Virus record (IMG/VR): IMGVR_UViG_3300027754_000120
Location: 1 to 53,993 of that record
Strand: one strand, 5' to 3'
DNA length: 53,993 nucleotides
Source of the DNA: a virus
The translations under genes and the position numbers were made by a program. Positions 1-7,315 of this stretch are shown here, piece after piece. Each line of letters opens with the position of its first letter. The first letter of the stretch is position 1. Under the pieces are notes generated by a model. It did not search any database and was not told the origin of the DNA. It worked only from the letters and a program-made list of their open reading frames with translations.

Positions 1-2057
1 GGCACGATCTTCACCGCGACCGGCATGGGCACCGGGCGGCTGATATGGAATGGCGTTGGCAATCTTACCGCTGAGATGTTCGGTGCGGTTGTCAACGATG
101 GCGTTTCCGATGTGACCGCTATCACAGCAGGACTGGCCTATCTTACCACGCAGACTTCCGGGGTGCTGTATTTTGGTGTCGGTGAATACCTGATTGATTC
201 CACCATCCGACTGCCAATCCGCACGTCACTGGTGGGTATAAATGATAACAAATTTACAGATGTGACTTCCGTTGCTGCGGGGACGAATAAACTCTACGCC
301 GGTTCAACGGTTTGGCGTCTTGGCAACGGCGCAAACTGCAAGATGCTCATCGGCGATTATGCCACGAACGGATATGTCCGTCAGGCTAATGAAACATGGG
401 AAGATGGAAGCGGACCTTACAATTCCGTCTATCAGTCTTCTTCCATAGAAGGTATCGTATTCATGGGGAACGGGTCTAATCAGACATCCTATAACTGCGA
501 CATTCTCGATTTTGCGGCCAAGTGGAATCTGACCGTCCGCAACTGCACCTTTTTCGCAGCGAAAGGCTATTCCGCGCGGTTTATGGACCTGAATTATCTC
601 AAGTGGGAGGGCAATCAGGTGGTCGGCGACCAAACAGGTTTTGGAAAAGGGCTTTTTCTGTGGGGTAGTGCCGACAGCATCTTTTCGGATTCTATATTTG
701 GTGGCACCATGGGTCCGACACTGTGGATTGGTGGGGCGTCATCTGCTTACAACCTCTTCAACAACACGATGAACTACAACGCAGTGCGAACCAACAGTTC
801 GCATCTGGTAACTGGTCCCGCATCGGGAATCTTCACCACGGCCAATGCTCACGGGCTGGAGACTGGCGACCCGGTGCGATGGGTCACTGACGGCACCATG
901 CCGACTGGGCTTACGAAATCTGGCATAAGTTGGGTCACTAAACTGAGCAGCACCACCTTCGGGGTAAGCCCGACATGGATGAACGCCACCAACGGGGCCT
1001 ATGTTTCCAGCTACGCGTCTTCCGGGTCGGGAAATCTGTATCAAACAGTTGGCCCAGCAGTGGGCTTGTATATGTCAGACGGAGCTAACGCCAACGTGTT
1101 TTCCAGCACGCGCGCCGACCAGTCGAGCGATGGGGGAATCTATCTTGATGGGTCAGGCGTGACGCTCAACCAGTTTTCATCGGTGATCGCGTCACTGAAT
1201 TACGGCTCTTACAATTCGGAGACGAACAGCAACACCTACGCCGTCACGCTCGATGGAGCCACCGGCAACACGCTAAACAGCGTAGCAGTGCAAGGTGGTT
1301 TCGGCGGAGTCCTGTTCACGAACGCCGGATATTACAACTACGTGACAATGAATTCCTTCGGCAACTCCCCAACGAATGACGTGACTGATTCTACGGCAGG
1401 GCTATTAAACAGTTGGATGTCTCAGGGGGTTTTTGGTGGCAGTCATCCTGTATCTGGAGTCGCAACCTTCACGGGCACCGTGGCTTATTCTAATAGTGCG
1501 CCAACTCTGACCGTGACGGCAGGTAATGGCACCAGTGGCCTTCGTATAAACGTGCTCGGCGGCGCGTCGAACTTGGTCCGTTTCCAGACCAACGGAACCA
1601 CTACCCATACGTTCAACGGGGACGGCAGTGCAACCTTCACGGGCGGGCTTACTACTACGGCGGTCACGTCTTCCGGCCCGGTCAGTGGCACTACCATTAC
1701 GGGGTCGGGTGCAGTGTCCGGGACCGATCTTAATCTCACGGGAACCGCACCAGTTCTGACCGCGACGGCCAACAACGGCAGCAGTGGATTGCGATTGAAC
1801 GTGCTCGGAGGCACCACCGCACTGCTGCGAATCCAGACCAACAGCACGACGACTCACACTTTCAGTGGCGATGGAAGTGCGACGTTCACGGGCGGATTGA
1901 CAACCACTGCGGTTACTGCATCCGGCGCGGTCAACGCCGGAACGCTGGCCGTCGGTGCAACTGGTAGCGGAAACGTGGCGACCTTTACTGGTGGCTCAGG
2001 TGGTGTATCAATCATGCAGTTTGTTCGTAGTGGGTTCAACACGCTTGGCTTTAGAAA
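1..2057. repeat. Terminal direct repeat, left copy
   Basis: Bases 1-2057 are repeated at 51937-53993. Spot checks over the whole length agree, and the open reading frames inside both copies are identical. The repeat boundary falls inside the fibre gene (left copy starts mid-codon-series, right copy ends mid-gene). Either the contig is a circular or circularly permuted genome written past its own start, or the phage has a physical terminal repeat. A position inside a structural gene favours the first reading. Confidence 0.97.
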
Positions 2058-2478
2058 TACAGGCGGCTTTTACGCCTACGACGAGACGGCTGGTAAAGGT
2101 ATTTATCGAGCGGAATGGACCGGCTCAAACCCGAGGATGACGATTGGTAATACCGCCAACGCCTCGCCGGTGGACGCCTACCTGACCGGAGAAGTCGCCA
2201 GCGGCTCCAACATCGCGGGCAACGACCTCTGGATACATTCGGGTCAAGGCACTGGAAACGCATCAACTGCTAGCTCATGGATTCGCCTGGCGACTCCCAC
2301 GGCGGGCGCTAGCTCGTCCACGCTCCAGACCATGACGGAGCGGGTCCGCATTACGGATGATAAAGCGGCCTCAACCACCGCGCTCTGGCTCGATGTCAAC
2401 GGCACGTTCTACCAAGTCACAATTGGCGCGGCGGACAGTGCCGGGGCCGGATATAGACAACTGCGAATAGTAAACTAA
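1..2478 (+). CDS. Tail fibre/spike protein B, C-terminal part (5' cut by window start)
   Basis: The frame is open from base 1, and across the terminal repeat it continues the gene starting at 51454, giving a full protein of about 986 residues. The region after the N-terminal domain looks like a pectate-lyase-type beta-helix (FGAVVNDGVSD, then many short Gly/Ser/Thr/Asn strands). Near the C-terminal half two copies of a Gly/Thr-rich unit lie 83 residues apart (DNA copies starting near 1498 and 1747). Such beta-structured repeats are typical of trimeric receptor-binding fibres. The end is followed after 10 bases by a small gene with a good ribosome site. The likely job is host recognition; no catalytic residues could be assigned. 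Confidence 0.75.
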   Translation, partial: GTIFTATGMGTGRLIWNGVGNLTAEMFGAVVNDGVSDVTAITAGLAYLTTQTSGVLYFGVGEYLIDSTIRLPIRTSLVGINDNKFTDVTSVAAGTNKLYAGSTVWRLGNGANCKMLIGDYATNGYVRQANETWEDGSGPYNSVYQSSSIEGIVFMGNGSNQTSYNCDILDFAAKWNLTVRNCTFFAAKGYSARFMDLNYLKWEGNQVVGDQTGFGKGLFLWGSADSIFSDSIFGGTMGPTLWIGGASSAYNLFNNTMNYNAVRTNSSHLVTGPASGIFTTANAHGLETGDPVRWVTDGTMPTGLTKSGISWVTKLSSTTFGVSPTWMNATNGAYVSSYASSGSGNLYQTVGPAVGLYMSDGANANVFSSTRADQSSDGGIYLDGSGVTLNQFSSVIASLNYGSYNSETNSNTYAVTLDGATGNTLNSVAVQGGFGGVLFTNAGYYNYVTMNSFGNSPTNDVTDSTAGLLNSWMSQGVFGGSHPVSGVATFTGTVAYSNSAPTLTVTAGNGTSGLRINVLGGASNLVRFQTNGTTTHTFNGDGSATFTGGLTTTAVTSSGPVSGTTITGSGAVSGTDLNLTGTAPVLTATANNGSSGLRLNVLGGTTALLRIQTNSTTTHTFSGDGSATFTGGLTTTAVTASGAVNAGTLAVGATGSGNVATFTGGSGGVSIMQFVRSGFNTLGFRNTGGFYAYDETAGKGIYRAEWTGSNPRMTIGNTANASPVDAYLTGEVASGSNIAGNDLWIHSGQGTGNASTASSWIRLATPTAGASSSTLQTMTERVRITDDKAASTTALWLDVNGTFYQVTIGAADSAGAGYRQLRIVN
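1498..1930 (+). repeat. Internal tandem repeat of the fibre gene
   Basis: Two related units of about 185 bases start at 1498 and 1747 (offset 249 bases, 83 codons). Both encode the pattern TxTAxNGxSGLRxNVLGG, then QTNxTTTHTFxGDGSATF and TGGLTTTAVT. This is probably a duplicated beta-structural shaft segment. It is repeated again in the right terminal copy. Confidence 0.8.
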
Positions 2479-2488
2479 GGAGACAACT

Positions 2489-2827
2489 ATGAAGAAACCA
2501 ATGTTAATAATTGCCGCTCTGGCGGCTTGTGCGGTCATCGCGGACGGCATCCTCGTCAGTTCAACGAGCGAGACCGTTACCACCACAGTCACAAAATCGC
2601 TTGGCGGTCTGCATATCGTGCAGGACGAAAAGACCGGAGAGTATTCTGCCGTCGCGGAGTATTTTGAATACACGCGAAAAGTCGGGCCGAGCGGAACGAC
2701 GGTGGTAATCAAACCGCTCCGTGAAGTCCGGGCGACGTGGGCCGAGGTCATCGCCATCGCACCCGCCATGGTGCAGGCGCGCGAACAATTGCAGGCCGCC
2801 CTGCCGACACTGTTGGCCAATCCCTAA
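2489..2827 (+). CDS. Small exported protein, paralogue of 51100-51441
   Basis: 112 residues. It begins with a clear Sec-type signal peptide (MKK, then a hydrophobic run LIIAALAACAVIA, predicted cut near ADG). The C-terminus ends in ALPTLLANP, as does its paralogue at 51100, which also begins with a signal peptide and has the SSTSxTVT motif after it. Each paralogue sits directly downstream of a fibre gene, so fibre plus small exported protein is a duplicated module. A good ribosome site (AAGGAG, 2477-2482) lies 6 bases before the ATG. Function is unknown; a fibre chaperone, a fibre-tip partner or a surface protein altering superinfection are all possible. Confidence 0.75.
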   Translation: MKKPMLIIAALAACAVIADGILVSSTSETVTTTVTKSLGGLHIVQDEKTGEYSAVAEYFEYTRKVGPSGTTVVIKPLREVRATWAEVIAIAPAMVQAREQLQAALPTLLANP

Positions 2828-2840
2828 CCCAAGAAAGACA

Positions 2841-3083
2841 TTGAACACTGTGGCAAATCATGACGAAGACTACGAGCGCGGCCAGCAAATCGGTAAGTTG
2901 ATTAGTGCAGTCGAATCACTGCAGCTGCAGGTAAATGCGTTGGCCGCGGAGATGAAAATCCTAACCGAATCCAAGATCAAAACTGGCGCGCTGCTCACCT
3001 CAATCATAACCGCGATCTCGCTGTTCGGCGGCGCGATGGGCGGAAAGGTAGCACACTGGTTTGGATTCTTTAACGACAAATAA
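2841..3083 (+). CDS. Small membrane protein, holin-like (coiled coil plus one membrane segment)
   Basis: About 80 residues. The N-terminal half is acidic and heptad-like (LISAVESLQLQVNALAAEMK), followed by one hydrophobic segment (ALLTSIITAISLFGGAMGG) and a short tail. This resembles the XhlA-type haemolysin/holin accessory layout. No ATG fits: the start is TTG at 2841 or GTG at 2850. The leader AAGAAAGACA is the same one that precedes the ATG of the fibre gene at 51454, which favours TTG. It is followed after 2 bases by another membrane protein, so this looks like the lysis block. Confidence 0.6.
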   Translation: MNTVANHDEDYERGQQIGKLISAVESLQLQVNALAAEMKILTESKIKTGALLTSIITAISLFGGAMGGKVAHWFGFFNDK

Positions 3084-3085
3084 CT

Positions 3086-3346
3086 ATGAACAACGATGGT
3101 AGCAGAGTTTGGGGCGTGAGTATCCGGGCATGGATTGCATGCCTTCTTGTTGGCACGGTATGTTTGATTTACATACTCGATGCCTGTGCAACAGTGTGGA
3201 TGAATTTCAAGGGCGCGAACTTGGAACTTAAAATCTCCGAGCCGCTTTACACTCTCGCTATCATGGCAGTGAGCTTTTACCTTGGAAACAAAACTGGTCA
3301 ACCTCCGTCTACCGACAGTAACAACACAACTATTATCACGAAATGA
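3086..3346 (+). CDS. Holin-like membrane protein
   Basis: 86 residues with two hydrophobic segments: ACLLVGTVCLIYIL near residues 18-32 and PLYTLAIMAVSFYLG near 53-67, with a polar Thr/Asn-rich tail. The motif ending in SFYLGNKTG resembles the end of small phage holins. It starts 2 bases after the previous membrane gene and overlaps the next lipoprotein gene by ATGA, which is the usual order in a lysis cassette. The holin role is inferred from topology and neighbours, not from a clear family match. Confidence 0.6.
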   Translation: MNNDGSRVWGVSIRAWIACLLVGTVCLIYILDACATVWMNFKGANLELKISEPLYTLAIMAVSFYLGNKTGQPPSTDSNNTTIITK

Positions 3347-3639
3347 AAAAGCTATATCTCGTTTCGCTGTTCCTCATCGCCTGCGCTTGTAGCGGGTGCC
3401 TGACGCGCTCGGTCACGCGCTATAACGCAGCGGGCAAGCCTTTGTCCACCGACACCATCACGGCGTTTATGGTTCGAGGGGAGGTGTCGAAACTCAACGA
3501 AACCGTTGAGGAAACCGCGAAGGGCGATTACAAGAGGCACGTGATCATCGGCGCCCTAAAGGGTGAGACTGAAACCGACAAGGTCGCGGCGATCGCAGAG
3601 GGCATCGCGCGGGGCGTGGCTACCGGCGTCAAACCCTAA
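3343..3639 (+). CDS. Small lipoprotein, Rz1/spanin-like
   Basis: 98 residues. The N-terminus is a lipoprotein signal (MKKLYLVSLFLIACACSGC, lipobox ending in C19). The mature part is polar. It overlaps the holin-like gene by 4 bases (ATGA), so translation is probably coupled. An outer-membrane lipoprotein beside holin-like genes suggests an o-spanin (Rz1-like) or other lysis lipoprotein, but no i-spanin partner is obvious. The gene ends just before the sigma-54 promoter at 3643. Confidence 0.6.
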   Translation: MKKLYLVSLFLIACACSGCLTRSVTRYNAAGKPLSTDTITAFMVRGEVSKLNETVEETAKGDYKRHVIIGALKGETETDKVAAIAEGIARGVATGVKP

Positions 3640-3642
3640 CAC

Positions 3643-3659
3643 TTGGCACGCTTCTTGCT
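3643..3659 (+). promoter_or_regulatory. Sigma-54 promoter (-24/-12), tail operon
   Basis: TTGGCACGCTTCTTGCT matches the sigma-54 consensus TGGCACGNNNNTTGCW at every fixed position. GG (3645-3646) and GC (3657-3658) are exactly 10 bases apart. Expected start of transcription is near 3670. It lies in the only gap between the lysis genes and the tail genes, immediately before a hairpin and the gene at 3742. Confidence 0.9.
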
Positions 3660-3701
3660 ATAAGGCATTTGCTTGGTAGTGGTATTCGGGGTCTAGTGCA
3701 T

Positions 3702-3741
3702 CCGCCCTATGCTTTAATGTGTAGGGCGGTTTTCTTATTTT
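3702..3741 (+). terminator. Hairpin plus T-rich tract directly before a start codon
   Basis: An 8-bp stem, CCGCCCTA (3702-3709) with TAGGGCGG (3722-3729), and a 12-base loop are followed by TTTTCTTATTTT and then the ATG at 3742. It has the form of an intrinsic terminator but lies between a sigma-54 promoter and the first gene of its operon. It may be an attenuator, a partial terminator of upstream transcripts, or a 5'-stabilising hairpin. Confidence 0.7.
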
Positions 3742-4230
3742 ATGCGCCGATTTGTTCCGCTAGTAGCTGAGGCCGCCCGACGTTTTGTGCCCGCCGTGGC
3801 ACACGATCAGGCGTTTGATACTTTGGTGCTGGCGTCGGCGTCGGTTGTCTGGACAGTCTCGAACCGCATCGTGGTCGAGTATATGACCAATGGCGCCCTC
3901 GGCCAGTTTTGCTTGATCGCTTGGCCGTCAACACTTTTACCATTTTATGTCCGCTCTGCCGGCACACGGTATGCCCTTAACGATGACTTCGCGGGCGCCC
4001 CAGTCTGCTGGTCGGTTCCTTATGCCGGCCAAATTCTCGATGACACCTCCGTCTTTGAGTTTTGGGGCGATGGTGCAACTGGCTCGGCCGCGCTGCCCGA
4101 GATATCGCTCACAATTTCCCAACGGTCCCAGCTGTGCTGTGACGAGACCGATGGTTATGTAAACACAAGCACGCAATATCTCCCATATTGCAAACCGTAT
4201 CCTGTATACTTCCCGATATGCATATCATAG
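3742..4230 (+). CDS. Hypothetical protein, first gene of the tail operon
   Basis: 162 residues, no family recognised. It has an alternating hydrophobic/polar pattern suggesting beta structure and several Cys near the C-terminus (LCC, YC, IC). There is no Shine-Dalgarno sequence; the ATG directly follows the T-rich tract of a hairpin. Its end overlaps the glycosyltransferase start (4218) by 13 bases. Position suggests a virion or fibre-related protein, but this is only context. Confidence 0.55.
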   Translation: MRRFVPLVAEAARRFVPAVAHDQAFDTLVLASASVVWTVSNRIVVEYMTNGALGQFCLIAWPSTLLPFYVRSAGTRYALNDDFAGAPVCWSVPYAGQILDDTSVFEFWGDGATGSAALPEISLTISQRSQLCCDETDGYVNTSTQYLPYCKPYPVYFPICIS

Positions 4231-5204
4231 GTTCATTCTACGAGGCGAATGGCTACGGCCAATTCACGGCCGCGATCATGCGTCACTTGGTGCGCATGAA
4301 ACAGCCGTTCACAATCACGTCGCTGTTCAGCCACCCGGTGCCGCCCGACCTGTTGCCCTATGTGTGCCCGGCGAACCAGCGCCCGAAGACCTTCGACGTG
4401 ATGTTTAGCTCGGTGTCAAACTGCCCGACCGACATTAAGGCCAAAGTCCTTTTCACGATGGCCGAAACGACCACGCTGCCGTGGGAGCACGGCGCCGGCC
4501 TCAAGCGGTTCAAGACAATCATCGTGCCGACCGCCTATTCCGCCGACACCGTGCGCCCATGGAACAAGAATATCCGCTTCTGCCCGCTTGGCTCACAGAT
4601 GGCTTGGGCGCCCATCCCGTTTGACCCTTTCACGTTTGTCGCTGTGGCCACCGATCACATGTGCCCCAAGCGCAAGCGCATTCAAGAGCTCGCCGACGTG
4701 TTTTCGGCCACATTTAAGACGCAACCTGACGTGCGCCTTGTGCTCAAGCGCTCCCCAAATTGCACGCCGACGGTCACATTCGATAAGCGTATCGAAGTCA
4801 TCAACGATAACATAGACCGCAAAGCCTATAATGCCTTGATGCAGCGGGCGACTGTCGGCGTGCAAGTTTCGGCGATGGAGGGTTGGTGCTTGCCGGTCAA
4901 CGAGTTTATGGCGATGGGCCGCCCAGTCATTACGCCGCTGGCCGGGGCCGTTGGCGACTATATTAAGCCCGCCGCGTGCTTCCCGGTCGAGCACAAAATG
5001 GTGCAGGCGCCCAGCGAGGTTTATCTCAGCGCCGGCAAAATTCCGTGGGCCGATATTAAGCAGGTCGGCCAGCAAATGCTTTTCGCCTATAACAATCGCC
5101 TCGAAGTCTATCGGCGCGGGCTGGCCGCGTACGAGGCCTCACAACAACTGACGCCCTTCCAGATGGGCGAACGCTTTATTGCTTTATGTCAAACCCTGTT
5201 CTAG
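4218..5204 (+). CDS. Glycosyltransferase, GT4-like
   Basis: About 328 residues from the ATG at 4218 (an upstream in-frame ATG at 4188 would overlap the previous gene more). The N-terminus, MHIIGSFYEANGYGQFT, is typical of GT-B enzymes. The C-terminal half has the GT4 signature with acidic residue and helix (SAMEGWCLPVNEFMAMGRPVI), preceded by ATDHMCPKRKRI and VRLVLKRS, a nucleotide-sugar-binding Rossmann half. It probably transfers a sugar from a nucleotide donor. It lies in the tail operon, and its end overlaps the next structural gene by 19 bases. The target could be a virion protein, DNA or host surface glycan. Confidence 0.8.
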   Translation: MHIIGSFYEANGYGQFTAAIMRHLVRMKQPFTITSLFSHPVPPDLLPYVCPANQRPKTFDVMFSSVSNCPTDIKAKVLFTMAETTTLPWEHGAGLKRFKTIIVPTAYSADTVRPWNKNIRFCPLGSQMAWAPIPFDPFTFVAVATDHMCPKRKRIQELADVFSATFKTQPDVRLVLKRSPNCTPTVTFDKRIEVINDNIDRKAYNALMQRATVGVQVSAMEGWCLPVNEFMAMGRPVITPLAGAVGDYIKPAACFPVEHKMVQAPSEVYLSAGKIPWADIKQVGQQMLFAYNNRLEVYRRGLAAYEASQQLTPFQMGERFIALCQTLF

Positions 5205-6286
5205 TCACGCCCGGCCCAATTCCGGGCGCCTGCATTAACTCGGCCGGCGAGCTTGACGCCATGGTCACTGGCCTGCTGCCCGTCAGCCCGAACGCTTGGG
5301 TGTGGACAAGTGCCACGGCGCCCGACGTTGTCACCTACCCAATCCTCAAGCGCTGGATTTGGGTCGACCTCACAAACCCGGCCCTGCCCGTTAAGCGGTG
5401 CTGGAACTCAACCATGTCGTCGTGGGACCTTGAATTGCCAGTCGCCGGCTCGATCACGGGCGCCATGATTGCCGACCACACGATCGGCCTCGTCAAGCTG
5501 GACGTCTCGGCGGGCAGCCCACTTTACGTCCTGCGCATCAATGGCGCCGGAACCACTGTCGAATACACGGACCCGCAGAATCTGTTCGACGCCACGCACC
5601 GGCTGCCGGTCGACCACCTTTCGCTGTCGGCCGTGGGCGCCTACGTTCTTACGTCGGACGGCGTGACCAACACGTGGGTCACCAAGGCCGCATTCTTTAC
5701 GTCGGGCGTTGTGCCCTTGACCGCAATTTCTACGTCGGGCGCCGCTAACCCGAGCGTGCTGTCTTACGATGGGGCCACGTTGGCCTACCGCACAGTTGTG
5801 GCCGCCACGGCCAACGACACAATTCCGGTCACCAAATTGTTGCACGACGCGGCCCTGAACATGCCGCGCACGAACGCGGCGGGCACGGCGCTCGAATGGG
5901 CGACGCCGGCGCAGATTGTTGCTACGTTGCTGCCCTATGTAACAAACGGTTATCAGACACCCCTAGCTAATTATCAGGCAGTTCCGGTCGCGGGTGCTGT
6001 TGCAACATTTCCACATGGCTTAGGTTCTACACCATATCGTGCTGGCGCGAGGCTGATTTGCCAAACAGCTGAAGCGGGATTTACTATTGGTCAAGTCCTT
6101 GATTGGGCCGGTATGATGAATTCAGGTAGTGATGATGGTGCACTAGTCTACGGTGTGTATTGGGATAGCACGAATGTATATGTAGCCCATCCGACTGACC
6201 TAAATCTTAATTTTTACTTCTCCCCGACCAATGATTTCCTAACAGCCGCAAACTGGAAGGTCGCTGCATGGGCCGACTCAAACTAA
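5186..6286 (+). CDS. Putative tail fibre/virion structural protein
   Basis: 366 residues. Rich in Gly, Ala, Thr and Asp with repeated short beta-like motifs (LSLSAVGAYVLTSDGV, ISTSGAANPSVLSYDGATL, GTALEWATP), the style of phage fibre shafts. The C-terminal part (about 260-366) becomes less GC-rich, suggesting a separately acquired receptor-binding tip: DNA from about 5940 onward is visibly more AT-rich than the preceding part. It lies between the glycosyltransferase and the tail adaptor gene (3-base gap). Confidence 0.6.
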   Translation: MSNPVLVTPGPIPGACINSAGELDAMVTGLLPVSPNAWVWTSATAPDVVTYPILKRWIWVDLTNPALPVKRCWNSTMSSWDLELPVAGSITGAMIADHTIGLVKLDVSAGSPLYVLRINGAGTTVEYTDPQNLFDATHRLPVDHLSLSAVGAYVLTSDGVTNTWVTKAAFFTSGVVPLTAISTSGAANPSVLSYDGATLAYRTVVAATANDTIPVTKLLHDAALNMPRTNAAGTALEWATPAQIVATLLPYVTNGYQTPLANYQAVPVAGAVATFPHGLGSTPYRAGARLICQTAEAGFTIGQVLDWAGMMNSGSDDGALVYGVYWDSTNVYVAHPTDLNLNFYFSPTNDFLTAANWKVAAWADSN

Positions 6287-6289
6287 CCT

Positions 6290-7315
6290 ATGACTCTCAT
6301 CGAACTTCGCAAGCGCCTCGCGCGCGAGACTGGGCTGAATGCCGACAACGAGTTGCAGGCGGGCGTGCTCGACGACCTCGTCAACGATGCGGCCCAGCAA
6401 ATCTACACGCAGACCGACCTGCCGCGCGCCCTGCGCGAAGAGGCGTTCTCGGTCGACACGACCGACACTGTGCCGCGCATCACGCTGCCCGAGCGCGTCG
6501 GCGAGATTCGGGGCGTCCGCGATTGGGCCGACCGCATCAAGCTGCACGATATCCGGCCCAAATACAACAGCCTGCCGTGGCCCAACGACGTTCTTTACAC
6601 CTTCCGGATTCTCTACGAAACGCCGATCGCGCGCTCCATCGACAATGCGCTGGGGCTTTATATGGTTCCCTTGGCGGGGGACCCGACCAGTGTGGAGGTT
6701 TCGATTGTAGGATCGACCGCCGACGCCCAAGAACTCCACGCTACGTTCGCGGGTGACGGAACTGGTTCGGCGGTCGGCGTTTTGTGGACCTCGATCGCCT
6801 CGATCACTAAGGACGCCATCACGCCCGTGGACGTTCTGCTGCTCGAAGGTGATGCCGACGGCGCCGAAATGGCGCGCCTGACCTCTTATGGCGACCGCTC
6901 CAAGTATATCGAGATCGAGCTTTACGAATACGGCGGCAAGGCCTGCTGCTGCAGCGAGCCCACTTGGTCGGCCGACCGGTGCCTTGAGGTTCTTTACAAG
7001 CCGCCCTTTCGGCCCCTGCTCGATGACAATTCGACGTTTCAGCTTGACGGCTACGACTACGAGATCATTTATACGGCCGTCAAGATTTACCGCATTCGCG
7101 GACTAGGCGCCGAGGCGACCGACTCACAGATCGCGGCCGCCAAGGTCCACGCGGTCAGGGCCGACGAGCTTCTGGCCCAGCGCATCAACGACAAAATTCA
7201 GGGCGAGGAACTTGTGATCGCCTACGGCCCGGCGCGCTGGGACTCTCGCAAGCTGCGCGGCCTGCGTCAGGCGCGCTATGGTCGCAACGTCTGGCTCGGA
7301 GGCCCGTTCCAATGA
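6290..7315 (+). CDS. Tail adaptor, tail-tubular-protein-A-like
   Basis: 341 residues. The start MTLIELRKRLARETGL and the helical N-terminus with VLDDLVNDAAQQIYTQ resemble head-tail adaptors of T7-type podoviruses, and the C-terminal part (YEIIYTAVKIYRIRGLGAEATDSQ) resembles the helical ends of gp11-like proteins. Its position directly before a tail-nozzle candidate (overlap ATGA at 7312) supports this. A CCC cluster (KACCCSEP) in the middle is unusual. Assignment rests on order plus general features. Confidence 0.55.
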   Translation: MTLIELRKRLARETGLNADNELQAGVLDDLVNDAAQQIYTQTDLPRALREEAFSVDTTDTVPRITLPERVGEIRGVRDWADRIKLHDIRPKYNSLPWPNDVLYTFRILYETPIARSIDNALGLYMVPLAGDPTSVEVSIVGSTADAQELHATFAGDGTGSAVGVLWTSIASITKDAITPVDVLLLEGDADGAEMARLTSYGDRSKYIEIELYEYGGKACCCSEPTWSADRCLEVLYKPPFRPLLDDNSTFQLDGYDYEIIYTAVKIYRIRGLGAEATDSQIAAAKVHAVRADELLAQRINDKIQGEELVIAYGPARWDSRKLRGLRQARYGRNVWLGGPFQ

